Shown: positions 1 to 5,918, counted from the stretch's first letter. The stretch is DNA of 6,014 bases from Rickettsia typhi (GCA_945902255.1 CAMDMO010000094.1:1-6014); one strand, 5' to 3'. Notes: generated by a model from the letters alone, not told the origin. Made by a program: numbers and translations.

Positions 1-1054
1 AAAATGTGGTGACAAGAAATTTATTATCTTGAATTGGAAATTTTTTAGAAGTGATTAGATCAAATAAAATTTTTGCATAACTAATGGTTGTAATTGCATA
101 AAATATTACAATTTGGTCTATAGTTCCTACGCTTTCAACGATCATAAGAATTGAAGAGGCGACGAATAACAGGGTTAAAATTTTATTATTATATGAAAAT
201 TCTAATCTTAAAAATGAAATGAAAATGAAGGAGAAAATTATAATTCTAACCGCGAAATGACGAATTGTATTATCAATAAAAACACCAAAATCACTATAAG
301 CAGCGTAAATTTTTGGCCACATAGGCACGACAAATTCAAAGAATTCTGGGGTGAATTTAATCATCAAGAACAAATAAAGCGATCCAACTAAATACATTAT
401 CAATTTATCGAGTTGGTAGAAAAATTTTAAATTTTTATTCTTAAAAAAATTGGCTGATTCAATAAATATAATTAAAATTAAATAATGTGGCTTAAGACAT
501 GGAATCAGGCCCATCAATAGTCCGCGATAGGTTAAATCTTGTTTTGTAAATTGTGATTTTCTTTCAAATGAATAGGAGAGATAAGGATAAAGTGCGATTA
601 AAAGAAGGCTGGTTTTGGTGCCGAATTCTCCAATATTTAGAGCTAGGGGGCGTAAAAAAAATCCTAAAAAATAACTGATTATTATAAGATTATAGTGGGA
701 TTTGTTATCGTAGATTGTGGTTTTTTTTAGAATTTGCCCTGACCATAAAATTGATGATAAGGCTAATATGTTGATAAAGATGTCAGAGAGTATGATGGGA
801 TTGATTAAAAGCAGGTTTGAAATTTTATATTCTAATGCATATAGATAAAATGAGAGAGGAAAATTACTTTCAAAAAAATCGTAATAATATTTTTTACCAT
901 TGGCGATTTTTTTCCCTAAATCTAAATAAATTCCAGTGTCAGAGCCAATATCTAAGCTTGAGCGAATAAAAATGCTGAGTAAAAAAATTGCCGCACTAAA
1001 AAAAACTAGAAAATTTTTACTTTCGAAAATTTTTTGAATTTTATTTTTTAACAT
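1..1054 (-). CDS. Multipass membrane protein, probable GT-C type glycosyltransferase (partial, C-terminus beyond the left edge)
   Basis: The minus strand reads open from an ATG at 1054 to the window edge, giving 351 residues without a stop. About nine hydrophobic helices are visible, near residues 15-31, 81-104, 122-142, 148-163, 178-198, 217-234, 268-283, 291-309 and 312-330. The first helix is followed by an acidic loop (D35, D39) and then NGKKYYYDFFESNFPL (52-67). This matches the 'G..yY.D.fe...P' pattern of the first periplasmic loop in GT-C transferases, where an acidic residue is catalytic. GEFGTKTSLLLIALYPYL (142-159) and GLLMGLIPCLKPHY (178-191) also resemble conserved stretches of that superfamily. 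Such enzymes move a sugar from a polyprenyl-phosphate donor at the membrane, so a role in envelope polysaccharide or lipid modification is inferred; donor and acceptor are unknown. No clear Shine-Dalgarno precedes the start. The gene is divergent from icd. Confidence 0.72.
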   Translation of the reverse strand, partial: MLKNKIQKIFESKNFLVFFSAAIFLLSIFIRSSLDIGSDTGIYLDLGKKIANGKKYYYDFFESNFPLSFYLYALEYKISNLLLINPIILSDIFINILALSSILWSGQILKKTTIYDNKSHYNLIIISYFLGFFLRPLALNIGEFGTKTSLLLIALYPYLSYSFERKSQFTKQDLTYRGLLMGLIPCLKPHYLILIIFIESANFFKNKNLKFFYQLDKLIMYLVGSLYLFLMIKFTPEFFEFVVPMWPKIYAAYSDFGVFIDNTIRHFAVRIIIFSFIFISFLRLEFSYNNKILTLLFVASSILMIVESVGTIDQIVIFYAITTISYAKILFDLITSKKFPIQDNKFLVTTF

Positions 1055-1075
1055 GATGTTTGGTTTTAATATTAG

Positions 1076-1127
1076 GTAAAAAGGGGTCTGACCCCTTTTG
1101 GGCAAAAGGGGTCAGACCCCTTTTTAC
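1076..1127. repeat. 52-bp perfect palindrome made of two nested GGGGTCTGACCCC palindromes (REP-like)
   Basis: Arms 1076-1099 and 1104-1127 (24 nt each) are exact reverse complements around the loop GGGC (1100-1103). Each arm is itself a palindrome: AAAAGGGGTC, one central base, GACCCCTTTT (1079-1099 and 1104-1124). The DNA can therefore form one long hairpin or two short ones. It lies between two divergent starts, so it is not placed as a terminator for either flanking gene. The doubled, inverted arrangement resembles REP/BIME elements mobilised by REP-associated Y1 transposases. That assignment is inferred from the shape and from memory of similar GGGGTCAGACCCC repeats; no such transposase is in this window. 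Confidence 0.9.
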
Positions 1128-1154
1128 TTGACATATTAGAGTCATTGCAAGAGT

Positions 1155-1183
1155 TTTACCATTCAAATCAAGAAATATATAAC
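1155..1183 (+). promoter_or_regulatory. Candidate sigma70-type promoter for icd
   Basis: TTTACC (1155-1160) and TATAAC (1178-1183) are separated by 17 bp, matching 4/6 and 5/6 of the consensus. Transcription would begin near 1190, about 20 nt before the icd ATG. A perfect -35 hexamer TTGACA at 1128-1133 abuts the palindrome but has no good -10 at 16-18 bp, so it is a weaker alternative. No recognisable Shine-Dalgarno lies before the ATG. Confidence 0.45.
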
Positions 1184-1210
1184 TCATTTTAAACTTGGGC
1201 TTTAAAAAAT

Positions 1211-2704
1211 ATGACAAAATCTATCACAATTGCTTATGGAGACGGAATTGGTCCAGAAATTATGGAAAGCACAATTCAGATTTTAAAAGAAGCTAAAGCT
1301 AATGTTTCATTTAATATTATTGAAGTTGGCGAGCAAGTTTATAAAAGAGGTTTTAACTCTGGTTTAATGCCTTCTGCCTGGGAAAGCCTTGCAAATACTA
1401 GAGTTTTATTAAAAGCCCCAATCACCACTCCTCAAGGTGGTGGATATAAAAGTTTAAATGTTACAATGCGAAAAAAACTAGGGCTTTTTGCAAATGTGAG
1501 ACCAGTTGCGTCTTTTAGTCCATTTGTGACAACAAAATTCCCCGGAATGGATGTGGTAATTATTCGTGAAAATGAAGAAGATTTATATGCCGGAATTGAA
1601 TATCGTCAAAGTGAGCAAACCTATGAATGCTTAAAGTTAGTGACTCGCCAAGGTTGTGAAAAAATTATTCGTTATGCTTTTGAATATGCAATTGCTAATG
1701 GTCGCAAAAAAGTTAGCTGTTTTTCCAAAGACAATATTATGAAAATAACCGATGGTCTTTTTCATAAAGTATTTGATGAAATTGCTAAGGAATATCCAAA
1801 TATAAAAAATGAACATTATATTGTCGATATAGGAACCGCGCGCCTTGCAGCTAAGCCGGAAATTTTTGATGTGATCGTTACAATGAATCTCTATGGCGAT
1901 ATTATTTCTGATGTTGCTGCTGAAATTTCTGGTTCAGTTGGATTGGCTGGTTCGGCAAATATTGGAAAAGATTATGCAATGTTTGAGGCGATTCATGGAT
2001 CAGCTCCAGATATAGCTGGAAAGGATATTGCAAATCCTACAGGTTTATTAAACGGCGCAATTATGATGCTGCTTCACATTGGTCAATATGAGGTGGCGAG
2101 TAAAATTAGAAACGCACTTTATAAAACTATCGAAGATGGGTTGCATACCGCAGATATTTATAATGAAAATATTAGTCGAAAAAAAGTTGGAACTAAAGAA
2201 TTTGGCGATGAGGTTATGGCTAGATTAGGCGTTCAGCCAACGCAATTGCCAGTCGCAAACTTTTCATTAGAAAAAAATTCTGTACAAAAAACTTCAGACC
2301 ACGCCCAGTCAAATTATGTGGAATCTAAAAGAACTTTAATTGGCTTTGATCTATTTGTTGAATGGAAAAAAGAATTTCAAGATTTGATTGATTTATTGAA
2401 CCAAATGGAAAGTGAAAAGATGGAAGTGAAAATGATTAGTGCCAAAGGTTTATTATTATGGCCTCATATTGATAAGCATATGATGCCTAATTACTCTAAG
2501 GGTCAAACTATTTTGCGCTTTATTAAAAAAGGCGTAACTGGCAAATCTAGTAATGATATTATTGATGCTAATCAAACTATTTCTCATCGAGACATTATTG
2601 ATATGCTTGATCATTTTATCCAAAAAGATGTTGATTTTGTAAAATATGAAGGTTTGTATTTGTTTGACGGAAAACCTGGATATAGCTCTGGACAGGGAGA
2701 ATAA
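1211..2704 (+). CDS. icd: Isocitrate dehydrogenase, long rickettsial/Thermus-like form with C-terminal extension
   Basis: This TCA-cycle enzyme oxidatively decarboxylates isocitrate to 2-oxoglutarate in the cytoplasm. The N-terminus ITIAYGDGIGPEIM opens the isopropylmalate/isocitrate dehydrogenase fold. Substrate residues appear as S81, N83, R87 and R97, then R119 and Y126 in RENEEDLYAG, with the catalytic lysine at K173 (KDNIMK). The metal-binding aspartates are probably D206, D230 and D234 (NLYGDIISD). The nucleotide loop HGSAPDIAGKDIANP starts at H262. Its D267, I268 and A274 occupy the positions of E. coli K344, Y345 and V351, a pattern linked to NAD+ rather than NADP+. Residues from about 373 form the extra C-terminal domain that E. 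coli Icd lacks. At 497 residues it is slightly longer than the Rickettsia protein as I recall it (about 483); part of the excess is near 441-456. The channel gene follows after 9 nt. The family call is very secure; the cofactor is inferred. Confidence 0.97.
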   Translation: MTKSITIAYGDGIGPEIMESTIQILKEAKANVSFNIIEVGEQVYKRGFNSGLMPSAWESLANTRVLLKAPITTPQGGGYKSLNVTMRKKLGLFANVRPVASFSPFVTTKFPGMDVVIIRENEEDLYAGIEYRQSEQTYECLKLVTRQGCEKIIRYAFEYAIANGRKKVSCFSKDNIMKITDGLFHKVFDEIAKEYPNIKNEHYIVDIGTARLAAKPEIFDVIVTMNLYGDIISDVAAEISGSVGLAGSANIGKDYAMFEAIHGSAPDIAGKDIANPTGLLNGAIMMLLHIGQYEVASKIRNALYKTIEDGLHTADIYNENISRKKVGTKEFGDEVMARLGVQPTQLPVANFSLEKNSVQKTSDHAQSNYVESKRTLIGFDLFVEWKKEFQDLIDLLNQMESEKMEVKMISAKGLLLWPHIDKHMMPNYSKGQTILRFIKKGVTGKSSNDIIDANQTISHRDIIDMLDHFIQKDVDFVKYEGLYLFDGKPGYSSGQGE

Positions 2705-2713
2705 ATAAAAATT

Positions 2714-3991
2714 ATGAAACAAGAAATCATAGATTACGATAAGCTTTTTGAAATAGTTGAAAAAACTATTTCCAATTCTAATTTTTACTGGCAATCAATG
2801 TCTTTGATAGCCTGCTTCATCGCTTCTTATATTTTTTATCAAGTAACTAAAAAAGTGCTTTTTTCTAAAATTGCTTCAGCAACTCTAAGAAAAAATCTAG
2901 AATTTAATCGATTTGTAACGCGCTACACATCTTCACTTTTATATCCCCTATTTGCGGTTTTATTTCTATCAATTGGCCTCTCTGTTTACGCGCAATTTTT
3001 TAAAGAAACTATTTTATTTTCCACCACTTTGAAGCTGGTTGCTTTATTTTTATTTCTCAGATTTTTACGAATTTCTTCTAATAGCAGCTTTGTTGCAAAC
3101 GCCGCAGGATTCTTTTTAATGCCGGCTTTGGTGTTGGATATTTTTGGATTGCTTAATTCAACAATTGAATATCTAGATCAATATGCTCTGAAGATTGGAG
3201 TTATAAGAATCTCGGTCTTTCTAATTATTAAAGCCTTCATCGTATTATTAATATTATTTTGGTTATCAAATTTAATTACCAAAAAAAGTAAATTATATAT
3301 TGATGGCAGTAAAAGTATAAAATCTAGCACTAAGGGAATTATCAGTAAATTTATTGATATTTTAGTATATTCAACTGTTGTAATAGTTATTCTTAAAACC
3401 TTTGGCGTTGATATGACCACCTTTGCGGTTCTAGGTGGTGCAATTGGCGTTGGTATTGGATTTGGTTTGCAAAAAATTGCTTCCAATTTTATTAGTGGAA
3501 TAATTTTGCTTTTTGAAAAATCAGTTGAAGTTGGCGATTGGATTGAAATTGAAAATGGTAATATTTTTGGAATAGTGAAGCATTTTGGTGGTCGCTATAC
3601 TCTGATTGAATGTTTTGACGGTAAAGAAGTGATGGTGCCAAATGAAGATTTTATTATAGGTAAAGTTACCAATTGGACTTACTCTAATAATTTAGCTCGT
3701 ATCGAAGTTAATTTTGGCGTTGCTTATGGTTCTGACTTAGAAAAAGTAAAAGAAATCGCAACTAATTGCGCGATGGAATATTCAAGATGTTTGGGTTATC
3801 CAGAAGTAGAATGTTATGTTTCGCAATTTGCTGAATATGATGTAAAATTTATTTTATATTTCTGGATTAGTGATATTACACAAGGAAGACAAGTTGCAAA
3901 AAGTGAAGTGATGATAAATGTTAGCAAAAGGTTAAGAGAAAACAATATTGTAGTGCCTCTGCCGCAAAGAGAAGTTAGGATGAATGGTTAG
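2714..3991 (+). CDS. MscS-family mechanosensitive ion channel
   Basis: This inner-membrane protein is expected to open under membrane tension and release solutes during hypo-osmotic shock. At 425 residues it is longer than E. coli MscS (286) because of extra N-terminal helices. Hydrophobic segments lie near 27-45, 72-93, 100-119, 127-147, 165-187 and 213-228. The pore helix (about 235-268) carries the Gly/Ala-rich motif GGAIGVGIGFGLQ followed by NFISGIILLFEKSVEVGDWIEI, the family hallmark where the pore passes into the cytosolic beta domain. VPNEDFIIGKVTNW (308-321) and the C-terminal VVPLPQREVRM (413-423) also match the MscS cytoplasmic vestibule. The ATG at 2714 is 9 nt after the icd stop, with AGGGAG (2694-2699, inside icd) about 14 nt upstream as a distant ribosome site, so co-transcription with icd is likely. 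Tandem hairpins follow the stop. Ion selectivity and gating threshold cannot be read from the sequence. Confidence 0.93.
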   Translation: MKQEIIDYDKLFEIVEKTISNSNFYWQSMSLIACFIASYIFYQVTKKVLFSKIASATLRKNLEFNRFVTRYTSSLLYPLFAVLFLSIGLSVYAQFFKETILFSTTLKLVALFLFLRFLRISSNSSFVANAAGFFLMPALVLDIFGLLNSTIEYLDQYALKIGVIRISVFLIIKAFIVLLILFWLSNLITKKSKLYIDGSKSIKSSTKGIISKFIDILVYSTVVIVILKTFGVDMTTFAVLGGAIGVGIGFGLQKIASNFISGIILLFEKSVEVGDWIEIENGNIFGIVKHFGGRYTLIECFDGKEVMVPNEDFIIGKVTNWTYSNNLARIEVNFGVAYGSDLEKVKEIATNCAMEYSRCLGYPEVECYVSQFAEYDVKFILYFWISDITQGRQVAKSEVMINVSKRLRENNIVVPLPQREVRMNG

Positions 3992-4013
3992 ATAAAGAAT
4001 TTCTTGAGTTTTG

Positions 4014-4064
4014 AAAGTCGAAGACTTTAGCTGGGCGGAGTTTGCAACTCCGCCCTTAGTTGTT
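4014..4064 (+). terminator. Tandem hairpins after the icd-mscS unit, possible terminator
   Basis: The first stem is AAAGTC/GACTTT (4014-4019 and 4023-4028). The second is a perfect 10-bp GC-rich stem, GGGCGGAGTT/AACTCCGCCC (4033-4042 and 4046-4055), with loop TGC. The tail TTAGTTGTT is only partly T-rich, so intrinsic termination would be weak. The position 22 nt after the mscS stop supports a 3'-end or transcript-stabilising role. The second stem could instead be a dispersed repeat. Confidence 0.5.
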
Positions 4065-4168
4065 CATGCTATATTTAATAATTATGATTTTTTTAAATTT
4101 TATGAAATAGTGGGTGCGGTTACAAAACACGCCCAGCGAAGTTCGTCACCTTGCTTCTATAAAGTGTC

Positions 4169-4188
4169 ACCCCGTCGAATCACGGGGT
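4169..4188. repeat. Short GC-rich inverted repeat ACCCCGT/ACGGGGT
   Basis: Perfect 7-bp arms at 4169-4175 and 4182-4188 flank the loop CGAATC. Its GC content stands out from the surrounding AT-rich sequence. It resembles the CCCGTGG...CCACGGG-type intergenic palindromes scattered through rickettsial genomes; that likeness is from memory. The 72-codon TTG-start frame at 4011-4229 runs through this and the preceding hairpins and is not supported as a gene. Confidence 0.55.
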
Positions 4189-4289
4189 CCATCTGGTCAC
4201 AAAATCATAACTTAATTTGCCCATCCTGAAATACCTCCCCACCCCACATTACACTTGCCTCCACAAGACTTTTTAACTATCTTTTTTTA
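4189..4289. other. Gene-free spacer
   Basis: Within the roughly 500-bp gap between mscS and the HTH remnant (3992-4493), this stretch shows no intact gene, RNA gene or repeat. It contains a pyrimidine-rich part (CCTCCCCACCCCAC, near 4235-4248) and a T-run at 4282-4288. A possible short minus-strand ORF ends at 4273. The rest of the gap is described in the neighbouring entries. Confidence 0.5.
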
Positions 4290-4401
4290 CCAGAAATCGA
4301 GGGGTCACCCTTCGTTTTCTGGCAAATAAATTCAGTAAAAATTGATAGAAATCTATGCAGCCAACTAAAATTGATAATGGCAAGGTACCCCAATTTAGCA
4401 C
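4273..4401 (-). CDS. Possible small membrane peptide, 42 codons, GTG start (unproven)
   Basis: Reading leftwards from a GTG at 4401, the frame stays open for 42 codons to a TAA at 4273-4275. A strong ribosome site AAGGAG (4412-4407 on the minus strand) lies 5 nt before the start. The peptide begins MLNWGTLPLSILVG, has one hydrophobic stretch (about residues 7-26) and then a basic segment RKRRVTPRF (28-36). I recognise no family. It may be a toxin-like or leader peptide, a remnant of a longer gene, or chance. The ribosome site is the outer edge of the 4404-4488 inverted repeat and mirrors the one used by the HTH remnant on the other strand. Confidence 0.25.
   Translation of the reverse strand: MLNWGTLPLSILVGCIDFYQFLLNLFARKRRVTPRFLVKKDS
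4290..4322. repeat. Imperfect 33-bp stem-loop
   Basis: CCAGAAA (4290-4296) pairs with TTTCTGG (4316-4322). After a T-T mismatch, CGA pairs with TCG, then a G-T wobble and GGG/CCC close on the loop GTCA. No T-run follows on either strand, so it is not a typical intrinsic terminator. It falls inside the possible minus-strand ORF. Confidence 0.55.
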
Positions 4402-4403
4402 AC

Positions 4404-4488
4404 TTTCTCCTTTCTTAAATTGATCAAAAAATCACATTTAAAACTTGTTTTAAATGTAATGAATTTAATCAATCAAATTAAGGAGAAA
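4404..4488. repeat. 85-bp mirror-symmetric inverted repeat bearing two divergent ribosome-binding sequences
   Basis: Three nested perfect stems share one centre near 4446: TTTCTCCTT/AAGGAGAAA (4404-4412 and 4480-4488), ATTGAT/ATCAAT (4419-4424 and 4468-4473), and ACATTTAAAAC/GTTTTAAATGT (4434-4444 and 4447-4457). The unpaired stretches between the outer and middle stems are equal (6 nt each). Each outer arm is a consensus Shine-Dalgarno read outward. In RNA the plus-strand site would be covered by its own complement. It could be an operator or translational control structure, or two mobile-element ends abutting. Confidence 0.8.
4480..4485 (+). promoter_or_regulatory. Ribosome-binding site AAGGAG of the HTH remnant
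   Basis: AAGGAG sits 8 nt before the ATG at 4494 and is the clearest Shine-Dalgarno in the window. It fixes that ATG as the start of the remnant. It is also the right outer arm of the 85-bp inverted repeat. Confidence 0.75.
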
Positions 4489-4493
4489 ATTAT

Positions 4494-4640
4494 ATGCCAA
4501 GAGGAATTCCAATTCTAACAGAGGCTCAAAAACAAGAAATCATCAACGCGCTGCAGATAAAGGCGAGCGCGTGATTGATTTAGCTCGTGAATATATAAGT
4601 TGATCCAAAAATAATTTATTTACTACTTGCTTTGCTCTAG
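4494..4640 (+). pseudogene. Broken small helix-turn-helix gene, transposase/regulator-like, with two compensating frameshifts
   Basis: The frame from the ATG at 4494 starts MPRGIPILTEAQKQEI and hits TGA at 4572 after 26 codons. Coding sense resumes in another frame at 4553 (ADKGERVIDLAREY) and returns to the first frame at 4599 (VDPKIIYLLLALL, stop TAG 4638-4640). Joined, the three pieces read as a roughly 48-residue helix-turn-helix: 'E..QKQEIINAL..KGERVIDLAREY.VDPKIIY'. This is the 'adlA..ygv.pktIy' pattern of transposase or DNA-invertase HTH domains. The simplest account is one base lost just before 4553 and one gained near 4591-4598. I cannot name the family. It may be the N-terminal part of a transposase or a complete small DNA-binding protein. 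The good ribosome site suggests recent decay, or deliberate frameshifting, which seems less likely. Confidence 0.7.
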
Positions 4641-4690
4641 CTATATTTTATGTCAGTAATTACCCACTACTCAAAAATTAATAATAACCT

Positions 4691-5662
4691 ATGAAAGATA
4701 AATTTTTTTTAGAACACATACAAGAGCTCTCTGGTGATAATAATACAGATGATTCTTCTAAAAGCGCTGCGCAATGGGTATTGAAGAATTTACGAATAGT
4801 TGTAAAACGAATCTCAAGAGGGGGGCGCTTTGAAAAGCAGGCAGATCTATCCCGTGATCTACTACTTGAGTCTGGGATTGAAAGAGAAACAATTGATGGT
4901 TTTTTAAAGATTCAAGCACATTTTAGTTCGGATTCAGAAATTATAACTGTTGAGGCAGCTTTATCGGAAAAAGCAACCGATGAGGAAAAAAGGAAGAATA
5001 GAAGCGAAAACTCTATTGAGATACAAAATACCAAAACAACCCTTTTGGGGCCATTAGATGAGATTGTGGCTCAAGTTAAGGAAAGAGTCAGAATAGAAGC
5101 GGAATTAATAGAAAGAAAAAGAATTTTATTACTAAAAACAAAAGACCTTCTAACTGAAGTGCCTAGCTCGTACTCAGTGTCATTGAAAAGCTTGGCGGGA
5201 GAAAAAATACCAATGCTGTATGTAAAATCAAAGCATTCTGAAGTTTGGCCAGGAGCAACGGTCGCAATTAAACCCCTGGAAGAAGTAAAGAAAGAGGAGG
5301 GGGATGGGGCGGAATTATTTAAGCCCAGAGACTCATTAGTAACAATAACGGAAATATCCAGTGGCAACATAATTACGTTGGGAGGAGATTTTAAGGACAG
5401 TGTATCCCTTCGTCACCTAGTAGCCGAGCTTAAATTTGGATATTTAAATCATTATTTTACTCCTTCTAGAGAATCTGGAGCTGGAGCTGGAAGCGCAGCT
5501 CCGGTTGCGGACGTTACGCAAGGCACCATCCCAACCGACAAAGGAGTTAAAGTTGCTGATTTAGCCAGTAAGGAGGAAGAAGGCGAGCCATCAAAAAACC
5601 CATCTCAACCAGGTATTTATGAGCAGTTGGATGAAGGTAGGGGAAAAAGACAAAGGTTGTAA
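4691..5662 (+). CDS. Uncharacterised 323-residue hydrophilic protein with coiled coil and charged C-terminal tail
   Basis: I do not recognise this family. There is no signal peptide or membrane helix. Residues 1-80 are mixed-charge and probably helical. Residues 80-118 are polar and low in hydrophobics. Residues 121-155 have the heptad-like Leu/Ile spacing and dense Glu/Arg/Lys of a coiled coil (EIVAQVKERVRIEAELIERK). Residues 158-255 look beta-rich (GATVAIKPL, SLVTITEISSGNIITLGGDF) and may be a small folded domain. A Gly/Ala linker (262-271) leads to a disordered tail: acidic KEEEGEP (294-300), then PGIYEQLDEG (307-316), ending in basic GRGKRQRL. A polar tail with basic end residues is common in secreted effectors of intracellular bacteria, but this is only suggestive. 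The ATG at 4691 has no Shine-Dalgarno and is used because it opens the frame. It lies between a broken HTH gene and an IS630 transposase, and parts look less AT-rich than icd and mscS, so horizontal gain is plausible. Confidence 0.75.
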   Translation: MKDKFFLEHIQELSGDNNTDDSSKSAAQWVLKNLRIVVKRISRGGRFEKQADLSRDLLLESGIERETIDGFLKIQAHFSSDSEIITVEAALSEKATDEEKRKNRSENSIEIQNTKTTLLGPLDEIVAQVKERVRIEAELIERKRILLLKTKDLLTEVPSSYSVSLKSLAGEKIPMLYVKSKHSEVWPGATVAIKPLEEVKKEEGDGAELFKPRDSLVTITEISSGNIITLGGDFKDSVSLRHLVAELKFGYLNHYFTPSRESGAGAGSAAPVADVTQGTIPTDKGVKVADLASKEEEGEPSKNPSQPGIYEQLDEGRGKRQRL

Positions 5663-5889
5663 GGTCTCGGCCATCTCTAATAAATTATATTCCTAATAAA
5701 CCTAATGTTTGCTTAAATAATTTAAGTGGCACTTAAAAGCGGGATTGTTGGGTCGAAGATAAAAGAAAAAGGGGTAGGCTACTTTTCCATTAAGTTCGTC
5801 AGGCAAAACATCGATTACAGACTTAGACAACATAGAGTAATGAAGCATTGTTGAAATCTGGAGACGGTATATACCAAATCTAAATTCTA
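5663..5889. other. Gene-free spacer before the IS630 transposase
   Basis: No intact gene is supported here. A GTG-start 65-codon minus frame (5702-5899) and a 42-codon plus frame (5726-5854) overlap each other. Neither has a ribosome site or a recognisable motif. The overlapping palindromes at 5712-5737 are the only clear structure. No terminator is visible after the orphan gene. Confidence 0.5.
5712..5737. repeat. Two overlapping short palindromes, operator-like
   Basis: CTTAAATAATTTAAG (5712-5726) is a perfect palindrome around one base. TTTAAGTGGCACTTAAA (5721-5737) is a second one sharing TTTAAG. Three alternating CTTAAA/TTTAAG half-sites thus lie within 26 bp. This layout suits two competing dimer-binding sites or alternative hairpins; no cognate regulator is identified. 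Confidence 0.5.
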
Positions 5890-5918
5890 TTGACACCACA
5901 ATATAAAAAAACTATTAA
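5890..5918 (+). promoter_or_regulatory. Predicted transposase promoter
   Basis: A perfect TTGACA (5890-5895) is followed after 17 bp by TATTAA (5913-5918, 4/6 consensus). Transcription would begin near 5925, some 15 nt before the transposase ATG. The -10 overlaps the loop of the hairpin at 5904-5930. Confidence 0.5.

Noticed and set aside
1076..1127. The long palindrome as a transcription terminator
   Set aside because: It lies between two divergent gene starts, so neither neighbour would end there, although a short T-run does follow the right arm.
2456..2794. 112-codon minus-strand frame
   Set aside because: It is antisense to the well-supported icd and mscS genes and shows only AT-rich low-complexity residues.
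3178..3486. 102-codon minus-strand frame
   Set aside because: It is antisense to the conserved MscS pore region, with no ribosome site or motif.
4011..4229. 72-codon plus-strand frame starting at TTG
   Set aside because: No ribosome site, no family motif, and the frame is composed of hairpin and repeat sequence just after the mscS stop.
4623..4690. Promoter for the orphan gene at 4691
   Set aside because: Several AT-rich hexamers are present, but no -35/-10 pair with acceptable spacing stands out.
5071..5370. 99-codon minus-strand frame
   Set aside because: It is antisense to the 323-residue gene, which has the longer frame and a plausible domain layout.
5663..5678. Minus-strand AGAGATGGCCGAG, resembling the 5' end of a tRNA-Ser or tRNA-Leu
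   Set aside because: Only about 13 nt match the acceptor/D-arm consensus. The following bases are the end of the orphan gene and do not form a D-loop, anticodon arm or T arm. It is probably chance, or at most a tiny tRNA-derived remnant.
5702..5899. 65-codon minus-strand frame
   Set aside because: GTG start without a ribosome site, no recognisable motif, overlaps the predicted transposase promoter and palindromes, and has a competing open frame on the other strand.
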